Source: Rosa chinensis (lineage: Eukaryota; Streptophyta; Magnoliopsida; Rosales; Rosaceae). Taken from it: a DNA stretch of 64,000 nucleotides. The DNA is taken from contig NC_037092.1 in NCBI RefSeq assembly GCF_002994745.2, positions 24,949,001 to 25,013,000 of the forward strand, written 5' to 3'. Numbering within the stretch: the stretch's first letter is position 1; every line of letters starts with the position of its first letter. The notes below the pieces were generated by a model that was not told where the DNA came from, did not search any database, and saw nothing but the letters and a program-made list of their open reading frames with translations. Shown one piece after another: positions 1-11,698 of the stretch. The position numbers were made by a program, and so were the translations under genes.

Positions 1-290
1 GTTGAGAGATTTAGGGTTCTAGCAGAAAAAGGCTATGCCGCTTTATTGTGATAATAAGGCTGCGATTGAAATTGCTCACAATCCTATTCAGCATGATCGT
101 ACGAAACATGTGGAGGTAGATCGGCATTTCATTAAAGAAAATCTTGATAGAAAGGTCATTTTGTTTCCCTTCGTTCCTACTGAAGAACAGTTGGCAGACA
201 TTCTCACAAAGACTCTTTCGAGTAAAGCCTTTTATGATTCACTTGACAAGTTGGGCATCCGTGATCTGTATGTACCAACTTGAGGGGGAG
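1..290 (+). pseudogene. Ty1/copia polyprotein remnant, RNase H end
   Basis: The reading frame ending with the stop at 281-283 encodes the last part of a copia RNase H. It contains the family signatures YCDNKAAIEIAHNP, RTKHVEVDRHFI and the terminal EQLADILTKTL. In the same frame a TAG at 20-22 interrupts the sequence upstream, so this copy is dead. The frame is followed at once by the purine-rich tract TGAGGGGGAG (281-290), the polypurine tract that primes plus-strand synthesis in copia elements, and then by an LTR starting TGTCATTCC. The rest of the element lies left of the window. The RNase H identity is secure; the lineage within copia was not determined. Confidence 0.88.
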
Positions 291-515
291 TGTCATTCCG
301 TGTATTATTAGGATTGTGTATCTTGTATATTATTAGGAATATTCTCTTCTGTTTTGTTTCCTAATAGGACATGCTGTATCTTGTATATATACTCCTTTCT
401 TGGAGAAGATAAATACACAAATGAGAAAACCCTAAAATTCCTTTGTTTCTTGGTTCCTTTTGACTCTAATCTCTTCAAATACTGTTACTCAAACAATCTG
501 GTTTTTGATTCGTAT
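291..515 (+). repeat. 3' LTR of the copia element
   Basis: The LTR starts TGTCATTCC directly after the polypurine tract. It holds a TATA-like stretch (TGTATATATACTCC, about 377-390). The right boundary is uncertain. A CA at 494-495 would give a 205-bp LTR, but the following bases to about 515 are absent from the empty flank at 19060-19080, so they may belong to the element. A short piece of the same LTR tail (TAATCTCTTCAAA) recurs at about 7920-7932. Confidence 0.65.
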
Positions 516-617
516 CCAAGGAAGAAAATCCTGTTTTAATGATGTAATAAAATCAATGTTCCAGAAATCGGTAGGCAAAAGGTTGAGTCTTAGATAGATA
601 GATATGTATTTAACTTA

Positions 618-946
618 GAGAAAATTTTACAAACAATACCCGAACTAAGGCCGACTCCTAACTTCAGTACCCGACTATGCAAAACTATCACTTTGGTACC
701 CCAAGTTTGAAGCTCGACCCAAGAATGGTACACGCCGTCCATCACAGCGTTAAGTCTTTGCTATGTGGCAAACCATGAGGACTCTCAAAATATGCCACGT
801 AGTTAGCTAGTTAAAGCCGTGATGGGCGGCGTGTACCATTCTTGGGTCGGACTTCAAACTTAGGGTACCAAAGTGATAGTTTTACATAGTCGGGTACTGA
901 AGTTAAGAATGAGCCTTAGTTCGGGTACTGTTTGTAACATTTTATC
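618..946. mobile_element. MULE-type MITE, 329 bp, 9-bp TSD
   Basis: The two ends are long inverted repeats (roughly 110 bp): GAGAAAATTTTACAAACA at the left and the reverse complement of a matching TGTTTGTAACATTTTATC at the right. The flanking direct repeat is TTTAACTTA at 609-617 and 947-955. The paralogous spacer at 8045-8053 carries a single uninterrupted TTTAACTTA, which proves insertion and a 9-bp target duplication, typical of Mutator-like elements. There is no coding capacity. Confidence 0.9.
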
Positions 947-1258
947 TTTAACTTATTATACAATAAAAAAAATAAAATAAAAAATAAGAAAACTTATTAT
1001 ACAATAGATTAATTAATGTTCTTACAGTCAAGACTGATGGGAGGAGGGCCTACCGCCTAATTGTTTAGGCTGACATATATATTTTAGGGGAAATGATCAT
1101 TTACCCAATTTTAGGCACTAAATTGCCCACTTGCTGCACTAACTTTTTTTTAATCTCATTTACCCAAAACACTCTAAGGGATTATTTCCCTAAATACCCA
1201 ATTAATTCTTTTTATTTTTTTGGGACTTTTTTCCCTCTCCTTTCTCACTTAGAGAGAG

Positions 1259-1402
<144 letters not shown>

Positions 1403-1435
1403 TCAGCAGGTCGCCCACGACGCCGGCTCTCGCCA

Positions 1436-1565
1436 TCGCCGCGCTGAAACTCGTTGTCGTGCTCTCCGCGGCCAGGCTCGAAGCCAAGTCGACGGTCCTC
1501 GTCGCTGAGAAGCTCGGCGAGGCCGGGTTGGACCTTCTGAAGGAATTGACGACCGCCAGTAGAAT
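1436..1565 (+). pseudogene. Captured fragment resembling D-3-phosphoglycerate dehydrogenase N-terminus
   Basis: In the frame open from 1093 to 1791 a GC-rich stretch encodes STVLVAEKLGEAGLDLLKE. This matches the start of the nucleotide/substrate-binding part of plant plastidial 3-phosphoglycerate dehydrogenase, the first enzyme of phosphorylated serine biosynthesis. Only this short segment is recognisable; after LLKE the similarity stops, perhaps at an old exon end. It has no catalytic domain and sits inside a MULE, so I read it as a transduplicated gene piece. The same fragment with a few substitutions lies at 8414-8545. The identity rests on memory of the family, not on a search. Confidence 0.6.
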
Positions 1566-2734
1566 CGGGTACGTCTTCGATTTGCTTCTGTCTCTCTCGC
1601 CGGTGACTGATCATCACGGAAATCGCAACTTGATTGTATCTCCGGTCCCGGGCTGGAACCGGAGTCGTTGCAATCGGAGTCAAATCAGTGTGAAGGCAAA
1701 CGGTCAACCGGAATTGTGGAAAAACGACTGGAATTGTGGGCAAAATCGTCAACCGGAGTTGAGATTATTGGGGGGCAATAATGTGTCTTAATTGTTATAA
1801 AGTCTCTATAATTGTGTTCAGTGATACTTTCCTTTGTGTTAAAGACTGCTTCTAATGTGTTTTGGTATTTCTGATATATTATTGGGTGGCAATAATCTGT
1901 TTATTGTGGGGCAATAATATATTTGTTTTGTTATTTTTTGCATGAATATGGGTGATCTTTTTGTTGTTAGGTGCATTTATTCTTGTTAAGAGGCCACTCG
2001 GGAGGCTTGGGGTGAAGTGGTTCAAGTGAAGTGGAGAGTGTGAAAAAAAGCCAATTCGTTGTGGATTTAAATTCACCAAGTATTGAATTTGAATACCTGT
2101 ACTTTTGTAAACTAATTCAAAACCAAACTGAGTTACTTCTGACCATCTATAAAAAAATTATTGGGGGGCAATAAACTTTTTATGACCCCCCAATAAACCT
2201 AATTATGTTGGTTGATGAATCTAGCAGCATTTTGTTGAAATGACCTGTAATAAATGAACCACAGTTAAGACATTATCTGACTATTGCCCCCCAATAGACC
2301 CCCCCCCCCCCCCCAAAAAAAAAAAAAAATCACCAGTTTCTATCATTGACAAATTATTGTACTTTAATAAACTCAAAACAACATAAGACTTATCAAAACT
2401 CTAATTTCAGTGATTAATTAACCACAATTAAGAAATTATTGGGGCAATAATCTGTCTATTGCCCCCCAAGAGACCACAATTTTGACGTTGTCCAAAACCT
2501 GCAAGCGAAGCCCAGACTCAATTCCGGCTTGGAGCTTCCCGGACATCTGACAAACAAAACTGGCGAAGCCCATACCCGATTCCGGCGTGGAGAGTTTCTC
2601 GGACATTTGACGAACAAAACCGGCGACGTCCAGAGGGGTTGGGATCGTGGAGTTGGATGGCGTCATCCTCTGGTGGTCCGAAGGTGGGACAGAGCGGCGG
2701 CGGTGGAGGCCCGACATTGACGGTGGAGTGGTGG

Positions 2735-2736
2735 CT

Positions 2737-2775
<39 letters not shown>
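2735..2775. repeat. (GA)n tract near the right end of Pack-MULE A
   Basis: A GA dinucleotide run lies about 155-190 bp inside the right terminus, mirroring the CT run near the left end. The corresponding place in element B (about 11349-11382) has GA followed by an AT run. Confidence 0.9.
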
Positions 2776-2777
<2 letters not shown>

Positions 2778-3463
2778 GGGGGAGGAGAGAGAGATATGAG
2801 TGTAATTTGTTAATTAAAATGAGGGCAATACTGTCAAACACTGTTAGATTAAGTAAATGGGGTTAAAAAACTCTTGGTGGAGTAAGTGGGCAATTTTTGG
2901 GCTAAAATTGGGTAAGTGATCACGGCCCCTATATTTTAATATTTTAATTTTATATAATAACATATAAATACGTGTCTAATTAACATAAAAAATTATAATC
3001 AGTAATAACTGATTGAAAATATAGGGAAAAAGTTAAGTATAGAATGATTACTTAAGAATTATAAGCGTACTTTTCATAATTTTGGACCTGTTTACTGAAC
3101 TGTTCCGAACAATACCCGACCCGATCCCACCGGTTTGTACTGTTAATCCACCACCGGCTCCTCTAGTCGCTCAAATCTGATCCGCTCGATCAAATGACAC
3201 CAGCCCCCTTGATTAGTCCAAATAAATCCCTACTATATTGAGATAGGATTTAGATAGTTCAGGGTTACTTTGATAATAATGAATTTCTATATTGTTAATA
3301 TTTCAGAGTTTTGATACCTACGATAAAAAAACTTAGATGGATGGATTTTTGACCCGTTTACTGAACGGTTCGGAACAATACCCGACGCGATCCGACCGGT
3401 TACCACTTACAGTGTTAGTCCGCATAAACCCCGGGAAGCTAATCTAGAAGGTCTCGGAAACAG

Positions 3464-6400
3464 ATGGCATTGCCTCGCTCATTTCTGTTTGGCTCGTCTC
3501 CCTTTATATTACGTAGCAGACTCCATCATATAACAATCCTTCTCCCTTCTCTCACTACCAAACCCATTCCTTCACTCTCTTTCTCTCTCTCCTCCACCAC
3601 CGCCATGGCTTCCGCTTCTCCCGCCAAGAAGGTTATAGCACTACTGATTCTCAGCTCTTGTGTGTGTGGTTTTGTGTGAGTGAGAGAGTGACTGTTGAAT
3701 TTTGCAGGTTCTGGTTCCGATTGCGAATGGCTCGGAGCAGATGGAGGCGGTGATCTCCGTCGATGTTCTGCGCCGAGCCGGAGCTGATGTCACTATGGCT
3801 TCTGTGGAGAAGCAGCTGAGGGTTGAGGCGTGTCATGGGGTTAAGATCATCGCTGATGCTTTGATTTCGGACTGTGGCCAGAGCTCCTTTGATCTCATTA
3901 CTCTACCTGTGAGTATTCCATCCCTTGTGTATTCCATCCACGAGTTCACCACTTCAAATTTGGCGGCTTGCTTAAACTCTTGATATAAAAGAAAGACGAA
4001 AGCGAAAACTAACAATAAAACCAAGAGAGTAGTGGGAATTGTTGAAGTGGTTACTAAGCAAGTATACTTATTTGAAGCAGCTGTTTTTAGCTTTGTTGAA
4101 TCTAGGCTTGTGGTTGTTCATTTGGTTCGTAGCCGGCTTGTGATTAGGAGTTGATAATCAACTAATTGGAGAGCTGCGACCGGGGAAATTTAGGGAATCA
4201 GTAGGATGGAACTGTTTGAGGAAATTGATTCATATCAGTCTTAAGCAACCATCTGTTTCCTTACCGTTATTTTCTTCTTCAGATGAGCCCGTGTCTTTTG
4301 ATTGAACTAACTATGCATACAGCTTGATATAGTCCATAACATATAACAATGGAGGAAGCCTTTTATCTATCTGTACTTTCGTCGTTCTATCTTCAGGAGT
4401 TTCTGAAGTGTGCATTATTGGTAGCTTTATTGTAATTGAATTTGACTTTTGGCTTTTCATGCTATAGGGAGGGATGGCAGGTGCTCCCAATCTTAAAAAC
4501 AGTGAGGTCCTGGAAAGTCTGGTGAAAAAGCAAGCTGCCGATGGGAAGCTCTATGCTGCAATCTGTGCTGCACCTGTAGTGGCACTTGAGTCTTGGGGTG
4601 TGCTGAAGGGATTGAAAGTAAGTTCTCTAAACCTCTGTTTAAGATTTTTTATTTTTTTTCCAGTGTACCTTTGTTTCTCTTGAAATAACTGAATTGAGCT
4701 TATGCCCTCAACTGATTTTTGACAGGCAACTTGCTATCCATCATTAATGGAGCAATTAGCAGCATCTAGTGCAACTGCTGTTGAATCAAGAGTGCAGCTA
4801 GATGGCAAAGCTGTGACAAGTCCTGGACCTGGTACTACCATAGAGTTTGCTGTTGCACTTGTTGAGCAATTGTATGGGAAAGAGAAAGCTGATGAAGTTT
4901 CTGGTCCCCTGGTAAATGCTTTCTCAGCATAGTTTCTTTTGGCTTGTCACATTCTTTCCCAAAAAGAAAAGCATAAAACTACCAAAATAGCATTTGAAGA
5001 TAAAATCATTTGGGTAGTTTGATCTTCATAGAGTTGGTACAACGGATATTGATTGCGTATCTGATGTAGGAGAAGGAGTTCAGGAAAGAAACAGGAATTC
5101 GGTAGAGCTTTCTATAGTAAAACAATGTGGTGGAATTTGGAAATGGAACTTTTAATGTCCTTCGACTAAACGGAAAAAATTGGTGAAAATTCAAGAGGAA
5201 AATTTTAGTGTTTAATTCAGAGAGACTGTAGAAGATGACCGAAACAAAACAAAACAAACAAATCTATTCACCTGAGGTTCATATATATGAAGAAAGAAAT
5301 AGATACATGAAATGGTAAGTATTTAGCTGAAAAGGTGGTTCATTATAATAGTTACACCTGGCAGGGTTTTAAGAGCCTACCAAATATGGACCATTTAGTT
5401 TCGCTTCTTAGTTGAGGAAGCCACAAGCCTTGGTGTTTGGCTTGGTTTACTTAAACTTTAAATAGGCTTCACCAGAGCACAGTTATGTCTCAGCTATCTG
5501 TGAATGCTCATATTTATTTCGAAGACCAACCCTCTGATTATTGGGTGGAGGTGGTGGTTGCTGCTTTCCAGTGCTGCTATTCTGGTAGTGGCTTTCTTAT
5601 AGAGTGATTGGTTTAGTTAAACTTAAAAATGGCTTCACCAGAGCACAGTTATGTCTCAGCTATCTGTGAATGCTCATATTTATTTGGAAGACTTGCCCTC
5701 TGATTATTGGGTGGAGGTGGTGGTTGCTGCTTTCCACTGGTGCTATTCTGTTAGTGGCTTTCTTATAGAGTGATTGGGAAGCTCTCATTGTCTGGAAAAA
5801 TGGAAATAAAAAGGCTCTGTTATGATCTGACCTCTTCTGTTACCATTAGTTTTATTGCCAGATAGAGAAGTCAATGTATTTTTGAATACTCTTTTGTTTC
5901 TGTTTTTGCTGGGTGTGTGACTTCAAATTTTTACTCAGGTGATGCGTTCCAACCATGGGGATGAATATATCATAACTGAGCGAAACCCAATGAAGTGGAC
6001 TTTCACTGATTCCCCAAAGGTGAACTTTTCATGTATTTTATATTTGTTTTGTCTTGGAACATTGTATGCAGAACTCAGGTAGGCTTGTGTTGGTTCACTA
6101 TTTAGCAGAGAGTAGAATTTGAGAACAAGAAGTGAGCTTATTATTCGTCTTGTGTTGTAGTGTTAGATATCGTGTATATAGTCAAGTGCTTTACATTTGC
6201 AATTATGTTACCATTATGTAGGATTATTTCATGTTCTTACAAGTTAACTATGAACTGAGAGTTGTCTACAATTTTGTTACGAGGAACTATAAGTTTGATA
6301 TGACAGGAAGAGTTGCTACTCTGTTTCAAGATGCTCCTTTATGACCTTTTGTCTTTGCCCTTCAGATTCTTGTACCAATAGCTAATGGTACAGAGGAAAT

Positions 6401-7389
6401 GGAAGCTATAATGATCATTGATATTCTCCGACGAGCCAAAGCAACTGTTGTAGTGGCCTCTGTAGAAGATAAGCTAGACATTATTGCTTCTCGCAAAGTT
6501 AAGCTGGAAGCGGATGTGCTCCTGGATGAAGCGGCCAAACTTTCGTATGACCTAATAGTTTTACCTGTAAGTTAGTTTTCTTGTTTGCTTTTGTTTAATC
6601 ATTACTGTTCACCAGTTGACTAGGGTAACTGTATTCTTTACTTTTCAGGGTGGACTTGGCGGTGCTCAAGCTTTTGCAAAATCAGAAACACTTGTGAATT
6701 TATTGAAAAAGCAGAGGGAATCAAATAAGCCGTATGGAGCGATATGTTCTTCACCAGCTTTAGTCTTTGAACCCCATGGCTTACTCAAGGTATGCTTCAG
6801 AGCATTTTCTGAAATCCTTTTCATTGAAGGACCACTCCACTGAAACTTGTATAACTCCATTAACATTGCCCAGAGCTGACTGCAGTTCATCTAATGTGCT
6901 AATCTACTAGCTAGTTCTAACTGCATAAGAGATTCACCTGACCACTGTGCTTGTTGGATTTCTCTTTTGCATCATTAAGATCCTTTCTCTCAGAATCTGT
7001 TATCCATTATAGTCATCCAATGTTGTTATTTGAAAACCACGATATCAGCACCATCATCTCAACATTTTGAAATGTGAATTGAACATGTTTCAATATCAAC
7101 GTGTAAGATCCCCTTTATATGCCAGAGTGCTGGATCCAGTTGTAAACTATGTTTTTCTTTCATGCAGGGAAAAAAGGCTACTGCTTTCCCAGCAATGTGC
7201 GACAAGCTGTCAGATAAGAGTGAAATTGAAAATAGGGTATTGGTTGATGGTAACCTCATCACCAGCAGGGGGCCAGGAACTTCCATGGAGTTTGCTCTAG
7301 GAATTGTTGAGAAGTTTTTTGGCCGCGAAAAAGCAATAGATCTTGCAAAAGTTCTGGTTTTGTTCGTCCATAAAACTATATTCACCTAG
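3464..7389 (+). CDS. DJ1B: DJ-1/PfpI two-domain protein, copy 1 (DJ1B-like)
   Basis: Eight coding exons with GT-AG introns: 3464-3631, 3708-3908, 4468-4617, 4726-4911, 5939-6019, 6366-6566, 6649-6789, 7168-7389. They predict 449 residues. Residues 1-56 are Ser-rich and low in acidic residues, like the plastid transit region of Arabidopsis DJ1B. Two DJ-1/PfpI domains follow (about 57-235 and 263-440), each with the nucleophilic elbow cysteine (AICAAP Cys156; AICSSP Cys362). The family includes glyoxalase III-type and protein-protective enzymes. Two changes set this copy apart from copy 2. The conserved SRGPGT loop of domain 1 reads SPGPGT (Pro206), and a one-base shorter T run near 7355 changes the C-terminus to a longer tail ending KTIFT. 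Intron 1 starts GTTATAG rather than GTAATAG. It may be expressed, but it looks relaxed relative to copy 2. AATAAA lies at 7460-7465. Confidence 0.88.
5444..5775. repeat. 166-bp tandem duplication inside intron 4 of DJ1B copy 1
   Basis: Two adjacent units (5444-5609 and 5610-5775) share GGCTTCACCAGAGCACAG and the rest of the segment with few differences. The equivalent intron of copy 2 has a single unit (about 16770-16935), so this duplication arose after the gene duplication, or one unit was lost from copy 2. Confidence 0.85.
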
Positions 7390-8145
7390 AGAAGTGGAGA
7401 GCGGGATTCATGTGCACATGAATCCTTGTATGAGGTTATGTATCACGGTTTTGTATGTAAATAAATGTGTAAGGGATGGAGCTCTGAATCTTGTGATAAT
7501 TCTAGGTTTATATGTCTAATTTGACTGCCTACTTGAGAGTTTATCTCTTTGTTGTAACATCCTCCTCTGTTCAGAAGTTCTTGAACTTTTTGGACCTTGA
7601 ATTTAGCACCTGGTTTTGTGAACTCTAGGCTCTCAGTATGTACCAGATATTGTATGAATTTGTTCATGGGTCGACTCTGGTTTGCTGGCAACCATACTGC
7701 AAGTTACTAGTGTTTGGTGTTAATTTCGCCTTCAAAATTTTAGTGTTTTATAGTCAGAACGGTAACTTGTTTTGCAGTTTGAAAATTGATTACGAGGAAG
7801 ATGTCTCTGGTGAGTCTGCTCGCTGCCAATCTCACTATAGGACAATACTGAAAGCTCTGTAAGAACTTTGGCGTCTGTAAATTTGAGTTGAAATTATCAA
7901 AGAAAGTGTCTGCTCGGTGCTAATCTCTTCAAACTGGTTTTTGATTCGTATCCAAGGAAGAAAATCCTGTTTTAATGATGTAATAAAATCAATGTTCCAG
8001 AAATCGGTAGGCAAAAGGTTGAGTCTTAGATAGATAGATATGTATTTAACTTATTATACAATAAAAAAAAAAAATAACTTATTATACAATAGATTAATTA
8101 ATGTTCTTACAGTCAAGGCTGATGGGAGGAGGGCCTACCGTATTA
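7390..8145. other. 3' flank of DJ1B copy 1
   Basis: This contains the 3' untranslated region with AATAAA at 7460-7465, then spacer DNA repeated almost base for base at 18464-19210. An open frame at 7638-7862 recurs in the other copy only because the whole segment is duplicated. Near 7915-7935 a short stretch matches the tail of the copia LTR at 469-515. The empty site for the 329-bp MITE is at 8045-8053. No other gene is seen. Confidence 0.7.
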
Positions 8146-8328
8146 GGGGAAATTATCATTTACCCAATTTTAGGCACTAAATTGCCCACTTGCTCCACTA
8201 ACTTTTTTTTTTATCTCATTTACCCAAAACACTCTAAGGGATTATTTCCCTAATACCCAATTAATTATTTTTTTATTTTTTTTATTTTTTCTGGGACTTT
8301 TTTGCCCTCTCCTTTCTCACTTAGAGAG

Positions 8329-8379
<51 letters not shown>

Positions 8380-10115
8380 CCTTCAGCAGGTCGCCCACGA
8401 CGCCGGCTCTCACCATCGCCGTGCTGAAACTCGTTGTCGTGCTCTCTGCGGCCAGGCTCGACGCCAAGCCGACGGTCCTCGTCGCTGAGAAGCTCGGCGA
8501 GGCCAGGTTGGACCTTCTGAAGGAATTGACGACCGCCAGTAGAATCGGGTACGTCTTCGATTTGCTTCTGTCTCTCTCGCCGGTGACTGATCATCATGGA
8601 AATCGAAACTTGATTGTATCTCCGGTCCCGGGCTGCAACCAGAGTCGTTGCAATCGGAGTCAAATCAGTGTGAAGGCAAACGGTCAACCGGAATTGTGGC
8701 AAAACGACTGGAATTGTGGGCAAAATCGTCAACCGGAGTCGAGATTATTGGGGGGCAATAATGTTCCTATTGGGGGGCAAAAATGTGTCTTAATTGTTAT
8801 AAAGTCTCTATAATTGTGTTCAGTGATATTTTCCTTTGTGTTAAAGACTGCTTCTAATGTGTTTTGGTATTTCTGATATATTATTTGGTGGCAATAATTT
8901 GTTTATTGTGGAGCAATAATATATTTGTTTTGTTATTTTTTGCATGAATATGGGTGATCCTTTTGTTGTTAGGTGCATCTTTTCTTGTTAAGAGGCGACC
9001 CGGGAGGCTTGGGGTGAAGCGGTTCAAGTGAAGTGGAGAGTGTGAAAAAAAGCCAATTCGTTGTGGACTTAAATTCACCAAGTATTGAATTTGAATACCT
9101 GTGTTTGACACGAAAATCCGGTAGGGGTGCAAACTGTCTCTATTGAGCGTGTGATTGCGCAGGCGTGCTAGCACCGTGGGGTGCAGTCGTCGGGGTAGTC
9201 CCTTGACCTGACTTCTTCTTCAAGCGCTGTGGACGAGGAGAGCACCAACCTCGCCACAGGGTTCTTCTCTAGCCTTTCGGAAAAGGACTTTTGCCTTACG
9301 GATAAGGACTTTGGGTGTGATATCTTCGGTCACCAAATCGATACTCAACGTTATAGGTTGAGCAGAGCAATCACTGGGAAATCTTGAGAAAGCACAGGGT
9401 TTGCTAAAGCGTATCTTTAGCTTCGCTGGGTTGCGAGGGCGTTACCCTTGCTTCGCTGGTAGTATCTGTGGCAGTAGCACTGGCAGTCGGCTCGCGAGGA
9501 GACTAGGACTGGAAGCACGGTTGCCGGGTTGATCTGGTGATGCTGATAGTCGGCTCTTGGAGAGACTAGGACTGGCGCGCGGTTACCGGGTTTCAACGAG
9601 ATTGAAGGTTTGCTCCGAGGAGGCTTTGTAATCGCTGGGATTAGTTGATTTGAGAGCTCCCTTTTCTGTATCGTCTTTAGCCTCTATATATAGGCTACTG
9701 CATAAGAGGAATGAAATACTATATTTTAGGCCACCGTTATTGGCCTTGAATCAAATCAAAACTCTTAATAGTTTTGATAGCTATCGTAAGCGACAAGAGA
9801 TTGACTCTGTCATAGCAATCTTCTAGGTAAGGTTAATTACCTTTTAGAATCCTGGACGTAATCTTTCTCTTCTTAGATGCAGTAGGATATGCACATATAT
9901 ATATGTTCATATATCTCCGCGAAGACTACGTAGCATAGTGGCATGCAGGATACATACCCCTTGTTTATTGCAATTAAGCATGATTGTAACTTACTCAAAC
10001 TGCTCGCTCGCTTGCATGTGATTGGCTGGTGAATGATGGCCCACCTTAATTGCATATATATCTCTTTGCCACACTGCGAGGTATCTTCGTGAGGACTCCT
10101 TCAACAGTCCTTAAT

Positions 10116-10156
<41 letters not shown>

Positions 10157-11534
10157 AGCCCCACATAATCTTAGCCATGCAGCTTAACTTGTAAAGATAT
10201 ATTTCTTGTTACTTGTGCCATGCTTCACGTGTCCACCATATCCCTTCCTTAATTAAATCATGCATGAGCCACCACATCATATATATCATATACATACATA
10301 TATGTTCCACCATCAAGCATGATTGCATGGAAGTATATACTGTACGTACATGCCATTAATTGCATGGGCAGCCATAATTATTGATTGTGAAGGCTAGTGA
10401 AGGGTAATTGTATCCTTCCTTAATTGATCAACCCAATCTGCTCGCTTGCACAGTACTTGGCAATCAAGCAAACAAATCACCATTAATTATCAGATATCTT
10501 GATATTTAATAATAAATCAAAGAATATTCAGATTTGCTCCAAGATTGCTTAGCCTCCAAATAGGCTTTACTCAGCCTCTAAACAATATTTTCCGAACTTG
10601 TCGAAAATATATGGCTTGGGCCACAAATATTGGCCCGGTCTTCTTCGAGTCCCCCTTGTCGGGAAAAAATGTTATTTTGGGTTCAAACAATCTGTACTTT
10701 TGTAAACTAATTCAAAACCAAACTGAGTTACTTCTGACCATCTATAAAAAAAATTATTGGGGGGCAATAAACTTTTTATGACCCCCCAATAAACCTAATT
10801 ATGTTGGTTGATGAATCTAGCAGCATTTTGTTGAAATGACCTGTAATAAATGAACCACAGTTAAGACATTATCTGTCTATTGCCTCCCAATAGACCCCCC
10901 CCCCCCCCCCCAAAAAAAAAATCACCAGTTTCTATCATTGACAAATTATTGTACTTTAATAAACTCAAAACAACATAAGACTTATCAAAACTCTAATTTC
11001 AGTGATTAATTAACCACAATTAAGAAATTATTGGGGGGCAATAATCTGTCTATTGCCCCCCAAAGAGACCACAGTTTTGACGTCATCCAAAACCTGCAAG
11101 CGAAGCCCAGACTCGATTCAGGCTTGGAGCTTCGGAGCTTCCCGGACATCTGACAAACAAAACTGGCGAAGCCGATACCCGATTCCGGCGTGGAGAGTTT
11201 CTCGGACATCTGATGAACAAAACTGGCGAAGCCCAGAGGGGTTGGGATCGTGGAGTTGGATGGCGTCATCCTCTGGTGGTCCGACGGTGGGACAGAGCGG
11301 TGGCGATGGAGGCTGGCATTGACAGTGGAGTGGTGGGCGTGGTGGCTTAGAGAGAGAGAGAGAGTGAGAGAGAGAGAGAGATATATATATATATATATAT
11401 ATGAGTGTAATTTGTTAATTAAAATGAGGGCAATACTGTCAAACACTGTTAGATTGGGTAAATGGGGTTAAAAAACTCTTGGTGGAGTAAGTGGGCAATT
11501 TTTGGGCTAAAATTGGGTAAGTGGTCACGGCCCC
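8146..11534. mobile_element. Pack-MULE B, duplicated copy of element A with a nested LTR
   Basis: This is the same element as A, in the same position relative to the next DJ1B gene, so it was copied with the tandem duplication and did not insert independently. It starts GGGGAAATTATCATTTACCC and ends with the same terminus before TATATTTTA (11535-11543). The left flank has lost about 30 bp, including most of the left target duplication. It is interrupted at 9102-10689 by a TG...CA element; without that it would be about 1.8 kb, like A. The captured PGDH-like segment is at about 8414-8545. Confidence 0.88.
9102..10689. mobile_element. Putative solo LTR, 1588 bp
   Basis: The sequence starts TGTTTGA and ends TCAAACA, a perfect 7-bp inversion with TG...CA ends. 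It is flanked by ACCTG (9097-9101) and ATCTG (10690-10694), a 5-bp duplication with one mismatch. Element A has the uninterrupted site (about 2090-2105), which confirms both borders. A TATA-like CTCTATATATAGGC near 9686, (TA)n/(TG)n runs and no coding frame fit an LTR left by recombination. A second piece of this family is at about 54865-55325. Confidence 0.78.
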
Positions 11535-11698
11535 TATATTTTAATATTTTAATTTTATATAATAACATATAAATAAGTGTCTGATTAAAATAAAAAATTA
11601 TAATTAGTAATAACTGATTGAAAATATAGGGAAAAAGTTAAGTATAGAATGATTACTTACGAATTATAAGTGTACTTTTCATAATTTTGGACCAGTTT

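Noticed and set aside
7638..7862. 74-codon frame conserved with 18798-19022
   Set aside because: It lies in the 3' flank and is conserved only because the entire segment was duplicated; no homology recognised.
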